Origin: Pelargonium nanum
Taxonomy: Eukaryota; Streptophyta; Magnoliopsida; Geraniales; Geraniaceae
DNA: 23,896 nt
NCBI GenBank assembly: GCA_036897485.1
Contig: JAYMTF010001361.1
Span: 1 to 23,896, forward strand
Reading direction: 5' to 3'
This document shows, in pieces, positions 18,313-23,896 of the stretch. A program made the position numbers and the translations under genes. The notes under the pieces are model-generated. The model saw only the letters and a list, made by a program, of their open reading frames with translations, searched no databases and was not told the origin of the DNA. The first letter of the stretch is position 1, and every line of letters starts with the position of its first letter.

Positions 18313-21300
18313 ATGGCGTCTTTGCCATTCTCAGCAACAGCTGTTCAGCCCAACTCCAAGTGTGTGTTTAGTTTTACAGATTTCAAATGTGGGAGCAAGT
18401 GTTCTGAGCTGGTCTTGATCAGAGCTCCGCTTGTGAGTCGTTCGAGAAGGAGGAGGAGATTGTGTGTCAGCAATGTTGCTAGCAATCAGAAGCAGGAACT
18501 GAAGGAACCCATCAGTGAAGAAGGTGGGTTGCTTCTGTAAAGTTTCAATTTTTATTTGTGGGTTTGTGTGTTTTTTGTGCTGTTGAGATATGGAATTGGA
18601 GGTTGGTTCTTGGCATTGTGTTTTGTGTGAGATTTCTGGGTAAAGAGTTTTTTTTTTCCTGAACTCATGAATGAAGAAGGTGATTCACTGGAGCAAAATT
18701 CAGTTTAGATTTGTAGTCTTTTCTGGGTTTTGTGTTTTTTGTGTTGCTGAGCTATGGAATTGGAGTGTTTGGTTCTGGGCATTGTGTTTTGGAGTTGCGT
18801 TTTGTGAGTACTATTTTGATGTTTTGTGTGAGATTTTGGGTGGAGAGTTCTGTTTTGTCTGAACCCTTGAATGAAGAAGGTGATTCACTTGAGCAAAATT
18901 CAGTTTTGATTGATGGTATTTTCTGGAATTGTAGTTAGCATAGTGTTTGAAGTTGGTTTTTGTTTGTACATTTTGGTGTTTTCTGTGATTTTTTTTTTTT
19001 TTGGGCAAAGAGTTTTTTCTTTGGGGGAATAATTATAATGATTAAGAGGAATAGAACAGTTATTAGCAATGTCAACAGTATCTTAGCACTTGAACAAGAA
19101 ATTCCCATTTTAGTGATTTGATTTGTATTGCACAAAAGAACCAAATTCCCCAATTTGGGATGTTGGTCATGCTGGAATCATCTAATTATAGTATCTCAGA
19201 ACCTGATTGTAATAGATCCTTGTACACGAGGCTTCGTGTTTGTCGGGAAATCAGTGTTATACTGTTATGACATGGCCAAATGGCAATGTAATGTTCCATG
19301 TCTTCATATATGCTATTTCGATCAAGCATCTTGACCCATGTATAAGCAATACAGTTCCCAACTATGATCTCTTATTGCAGGTGCTCTCGGTGACTTCATT
19401 CCAGATGCAGCATCCGTTTCAGCGAGTATCAAATACCATGCAGAGTTCACACCATCTTTCTCTCCTGATACGTTCGAGCTCCCCAAGGCATATGTTGCAA
19501 CTGCAGAAAGTGTCCGTGACGCACTTATCATTAATTGGAATGCTACATATGAATACTATGAGAAGATTAACAAGAAGCAGGCATATTATTTGTCAATGGA
19601 GTTCCTACAGGTTAATTTGAAGTTTGTTTTGTTGGCTCTTGTGACAATTTTATTCGATATAGAAGTTGTGACTATGTTGTAATTTTTTGCAGGGTAGAGC
19701 GCTGCTAAATGCTATCGGTAATCTAGAGCTCTCAGGCGCTTATGCCATTGCACTTAAAGAGCTAGGGTACAATCTGGAGGATGTAGCTTCTCAGGTCAGA
19801 CAAGTTCATAAGCCGTTCTCTACAATTTCCGATTTTGAAACTGCATTTCAAGAGCTGTTGTGGTTGGTTCCATCTACAAGACCAATATGCTTAAAAAAAA
19901 AACTCATGATTAGTTCAGTTAGGATCAAGAAAAGACTTTAAGAAGTGATCTTAGAGAAAATAACTACTCTCTCTCCAACTGTGAGTTACAGAAAGATGCT
20001 AAACTTTTCTATAAACTTACAAATATTCATTTGCAGGTATATATTTAATGTTAAGAAGTCTGAATTCGGTATTAAGGATTATGTTCTTATTTTATGGTAG
20101 TTATTATGGGCTATTACTGGCTAACCTTTTCGATCTCTTACTTCTCAAAATGTTCTTATATTCTTCCAAAAAAAAGTTTGAATAGCATGCTAGAAATGTG
20201 CAGATCAAACCATTATTCGATCAATTTTGATATTGGAACTGAAAACATTCAACCAGCTGCATGCCATCCTTTTGTGTGACAAATATTTACTCGTCTCTTG
20301 CAAACCTTACGCATCATCCAGCTCGACAATTTCACTAAGCTGAAGTGCATTTATTTACAAGGATTTTGCATTTGCTTTGTAGCAATGTCAGTGGACAGAA
20401 ACATTATTTATTTGGTGAGAGTCTAAACTCAGTTGATTGAATTACAGGAACCCGATGCTGCACTTGGAAATGGGGGACTAGGGCGGCTTGCTTCATGCTT
20501 CCTGGACTCCCTCGCAACGCTAAATTACCCTGCATGGGGATATGGACTTAGATACAAGTACGGTTTGTTCAAACAACTCATTACAAAAGATGGTCAGGAG
20601 GAAGTTGCGGAAAATTGGCTTGAGGTGCAAAAGAAAAAATTAATTGTCTTTTGGTTAGAAGCTAAAGTTGAGTGTAAAGTGTTTAATATATTGATCTTTG
20701 TAGATGGGCAATCCTTGGGAAATTGTGAGAAATGATGTCTCGTATCCAGTAAAATTCTATGGAAAAGTCGCGTTGGGATCAGATGGAAAAATACAATGGA
20801 TTGGAGGAGAGGACATAACAGCCGTTGCCTATGATGTCCCTATTCCAGGATATAAAACAAAAACTACAATAAACCTTCGGTTATGGTCCACAAAAGTTGC
20901 ACCCAACGAATTTGATTTGCATTCTTTCAATACCGGAGATCATGACAAAGCCTCTGCAGCTATAAAGAACGCTGAAAAGGTATGGATCATGGCTGTATTG
21001 AAATCATACACTTGAATCCTTTGAATTTTCCTTAGCATTTTGCATTAATCCCTCTATCCTATCAGTATATACTTAAAAATAGAGCACTTAGGTGATAGCG
21101 ACAAAGCTAGAAAACACGGACTCGCATGCTTCTTTTTCACTATTGTGTATGCATGTTACATGTAAGCTCATCCTTGGACCAATTGTTTAGAAATGTTTCT
21201 TCCCAGCTATTGATCTAGCCACTATATCTGACCAATAATCATGGTCACAATCTGTGTGTTATTGTGATCAGATTTGCTATATATTATATCCTGGGGATGA

Positions 21301-23896
21301 ATCTATTGAGGGAAAGACTCTGCGATTGAAGCAACAATACACACTCTGCTCAGCTTCTCTTCAAGATATTATAACACGGTTTGAAAGGAGATCCGGGAAG
21401 CTTGTGAATTGGGAAGATTTTCCAGATAAAGTTGCAGTGCAGATGAATGATACTCACCCAACACTCTGCATTCCTGAACTGATTAGAATATTGATGGATG
21501 TGAAGGGTTTGAGCTGGACAGAAGCTTGGAATATTACTCGAAGGTACTTTCTCTCATAGTTGTAAAACTAAAACATCTTTAATCACATAGCTGCCAAAAT
21601 TTTGTTAGTTCTACATTCTTCTACCATCGCGTGTCTCGCATTTTTGCTTGAAATCTTCCCTTAGAATCTGCTTATACGTGTGCTTGAACGTGCAACTTCT
21701 ATTACACACACTACATTTGCTATGTGCACCATTAACTCCATAACTCCTAATCAATAACTTTGAGCACCGACTTCTCGGCCATTTAATTGATAACTATGCT
21801 TTATCTTCAAGACGCGGTAGCTGATGTTCCTTCTGATTCTCTGACCATTCTCCCAGAACTGTTGCATACACAAACCACACTGTTCTACCAGAGGCGCTGG
21901 AGAAATGGAGTTACGAGCTAATGAAAAAGTTGCTTCCTCGACATGTTGAGATCATAGAGAAGATTGATGAGGAGGTAACAATATTCAATAAGGTTATGCT
22001 AAGATTATAAGCAATAGTTAAGCCTGTGCTACTTGTAAAATACGGATAGTTACTTCTATTCTCATGTCATGTACTCAATGTGTTAACCAGCTGATACATA
22101 CCATTATTGAAGAGTACGGCGCCAAGGGTCTTGATTTATTGCAAGAAAGACTCAAAGAAATGAGGATTCTTGATAATATAGAGTTGCCTGCATCAGTTGT
22201 AGAATTGATTCCTAAACCAGAAGCAAGTTCTGTTGTTGGTCCTGTTAAAGAAGAAACTAATCCTGATGAAGAAAAACAAGAGGAATCAGAAGTACCGGAC
22301 ATTGAGTTGGAAATAGATGTGCCTTCTCAACCAGAGCCTAATCTACCAAAGTTGGTTCGAATGGCCAATCTCTGTGTTGCCGCTGGGCATGCAGTAAACG
22401 GGGTTGCTGAAATTCATAGTAAAATTGTAATAGATGAAGTTTTTAACAAATTTTACAAGGTGACTGTCAAGTTGCTACTTCAGGTCATGTTTGCAATATG
22501 ATTGTGAAGTTCTCTTTCCGCTAACAGTGAAAAAAAAAATTGTATTGGCAGCTGTGGCCTGAGAAGTTCCAAAACAAAACAAATGGTGTGACACCAAGAA
22601 GATGGATTCTTTTTTGCAATCCAGAACTTAGTAGCATCATAACTAAGTGGACCGGTTCAGAAGATTGGGTGGTAAACACTGAAGAATTGGCAAAACTTCG
22701 GAAGGTACATTTTCATATCAACTTGAAATTCATATGTTAATTAGTAGATTATCCTTTTGAATGGCTCAATCTGAAATGTTTCTTGAAAGTACCAATATGA
22801 TTGTTGTCAATGTCACCTTCAACTGTATACATTATCAGATTTTAATCGGACTAATACGAGTTCTGTACAGTTTGCTGACGATGCAGATCTCCAGTCTGAA
22901 TGGAGGGAAGCGAAGAGGAGAAACAAGATGAAGGTCGCGTCCTTCCTGAAAGAAAAAACTGGATATATTGTCAATCCAAGCGCAATGTTTGACGTGCAGG
23001 TTTTTTCCTATCTTTGAACCCTTCTCTTAGTTTCTTTAAGATGTTTTTTTATATTTATTTCTCTTTTGTTCAAATGAGCTTGAAATCATGGAAAGCTAGT
23101 CAAAAAATGTTTCTTTCACATATCATATTCAAGCTAATAGCAATTCCCCGAGTCTTTATTATGATTGTATCTTATATTCATTTTTTATCAGGTTAAGCGT
23201 ATCCATGAATACAAACGGCAATTACTGAACATCCTTGGAATTGTTTATCGCTATAAAAAGATGAAAGAGATGAGTCCTGAAGAGAGAAAAGTAAAGTTTG
23301 TTCCTCGGGTATGTATATTTGGAGGAAAAGCATTTGCTACATATGTCCAAGCCAAGAGGATTGTGAAATTTATCACTGATGTAGGAGTTACGGTAAACCA
23401 TGACCCAGATATCGGTGATCTTCTGAAGGTATATGTTTGATATTAATGATTGTTGATGTGTTTCTTGCTCTTTATTCCTATTTTTTATATCTGCAAAGAA
23501 TTCTTGAAGCATTATAGCTTCATTATGCTTTAAAATGCGTCACAATCCCACTCTCCGTGCAAATAAATACACGTCCTTAATGATCATGGTCCTGACTTTT
23601 GTTGTTTTCATAGGTTGTCTTTGTTCCTGATTACAACGTCAGTGTCGCGGAAGTGCTTATTCCAGGCACTGAGTTGTCCCAACATATCAGGTACTCCTCT
23701 TAGCTTATGTGTATTTACCATTCAGTCACATAATCAGTGTCAATGGCAGAAAATGAGTTTTTCATGAAAAAAAAAAAAAGCTTTATAGAGCAAAACTCTC
23801 TTCAGGGTCACATGTTATGGTTTTCATTACTGATTCACTTACTGATACTTACTGGTCAGTACGGCTGGAATGGAAGCGAGTGGAACCAGCAACATG
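18313..23896 (+). CDS. PHS1: Plastidial alpha-glucan phosphorylase (L-form starch phosphorylase), 5' part
   Basis: Exons: 18313-18523, 19381-19610, 19693-19794, 20448-20624, 20704-20979, 21272-21543, 21857-21974, 22091-22459, 22552-22704, 22871-22999, 23192-23428, 23614-23690, 23860-23896. They join in frame to 796 residues; the gene runs off the window. The enzyme (EC 2.4.1.1) reversibly transfers glucose between alpha-1,4-glucan ends and phosphate, in starch turnover. The Ser/Arg-rich first ~60 residues are a chloroplast transit peptide. Family blocks: [86 protein letters not shown]. The glutamate-rich stretch in exon 8 (~residues 495-545) sits where plastidial L-forms carry their extra insertion. 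The last bases encode EASGTSNM, immediately before the lysine that binds pyridoxal phosphate. Intron 1 is a tandem repeat of the exon-1 donor region. Confidence 0.95.
18505..19025 (+). repeat. Three tandem copies of the exon-1/intron-1 junction region
   Basis: Copies start at about 18505, 18661 and 18861 (GAACCC, GAACTC, GAACCC) with steps of 156 and 200 bases. Each contains a TGAAGAAG|GT junction. The true donor is at 18523/18524 and decoys lie at 18679/18680 and 18879/18880. Copies 2 and 3 share GAATGAAGAAGGTGATTCAC exactly. Downstream blocks (TATGGAATTGGA; ATTGTGTTTTG; GGG.AAAGAGTTTTTT) recur. Copy 2 carries ~36-44 extra bases, and copy 3 is more diverged towards its end. Confidence 0.85.

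Overview
This window is nuclear DNA of a flowering plant, most likely a core eudicot. The genes have many short AT/T-rich introns with GT...AG borders. The encoded families are plant ones: a PLS-class PPR protein, a CLE peptide precursor, a plant SNAP33-type SNARE and a plastidial starch phosphorylase. No bacterial features are present. I could not identify the species from the sequence alone.

Layout, left to right. (1) 1-792, + strand: the last three exons of a GH79 heparanase-like gene, cut by the window edge. (2) 1616-3205, +: an intronless pentatricopeptide-repeat gene. It sits between the convergent 3' ends of its neighbours and inside an exact 22-bp direct repeat. (3) 3492-6081, -: an 11-exon secreted leucine-rich-repeat protein built almost entirely of 72-nt LRR exons. 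(4) 7480-7791, -: a single-exon CLE precursor ending in the CLE9/CLE10-type dodecapeptide. (5) About 8.0-9.7 kb: a gene-poor stretch with a degenerate tandem repeat. (6) 9716-12597, +: a two-exon purple acid phosphatase of the PAP2/PAP9 type, with a C-terminal membrane tail and a MITE-like insertion in its intron. (7) 13212-14922, -: a five-exon SNAP25-family SNARE (SNAP33 type), with a probable 5'-UTR intron that carries a 118-bp-period repeat. (8) 16718-17337, +: a gutted AlkB-like dioxygenase pseudogene. (9) 18313-window end, +: a plastidial alpha-glucan phosphorylase, exons 1-13, running off the right edge just before the codon for its PLP lysine.

The genes are ordinary neighbours, not a cluster or operon, and I see no sign that they work as one system. 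Several concern the cell surface or secretory route (heparanase-like enzyme, secreted LRR protein, CLE peptide, SNAP33). Two concern organelle metabolism (PAP2-type phosphatase, plastidial phosphorylase).

The most interesting signals are structural: a triplicated exon-1 donor site in the phosphorylase gene, a tandem duplication whose second copy supplies the splice acceptor in the heparanase-like gene, the 22-bp direct repeat bracketing the PPR gene, an easily missed CLE gene, and an AlkB relic without its catalytic core. I found no convincing evidence of a wholly new biological system. All exon borders were assigned by hand from splice consensus, reading-frame continuity and remembered family sequences; no alignment or database search was run.
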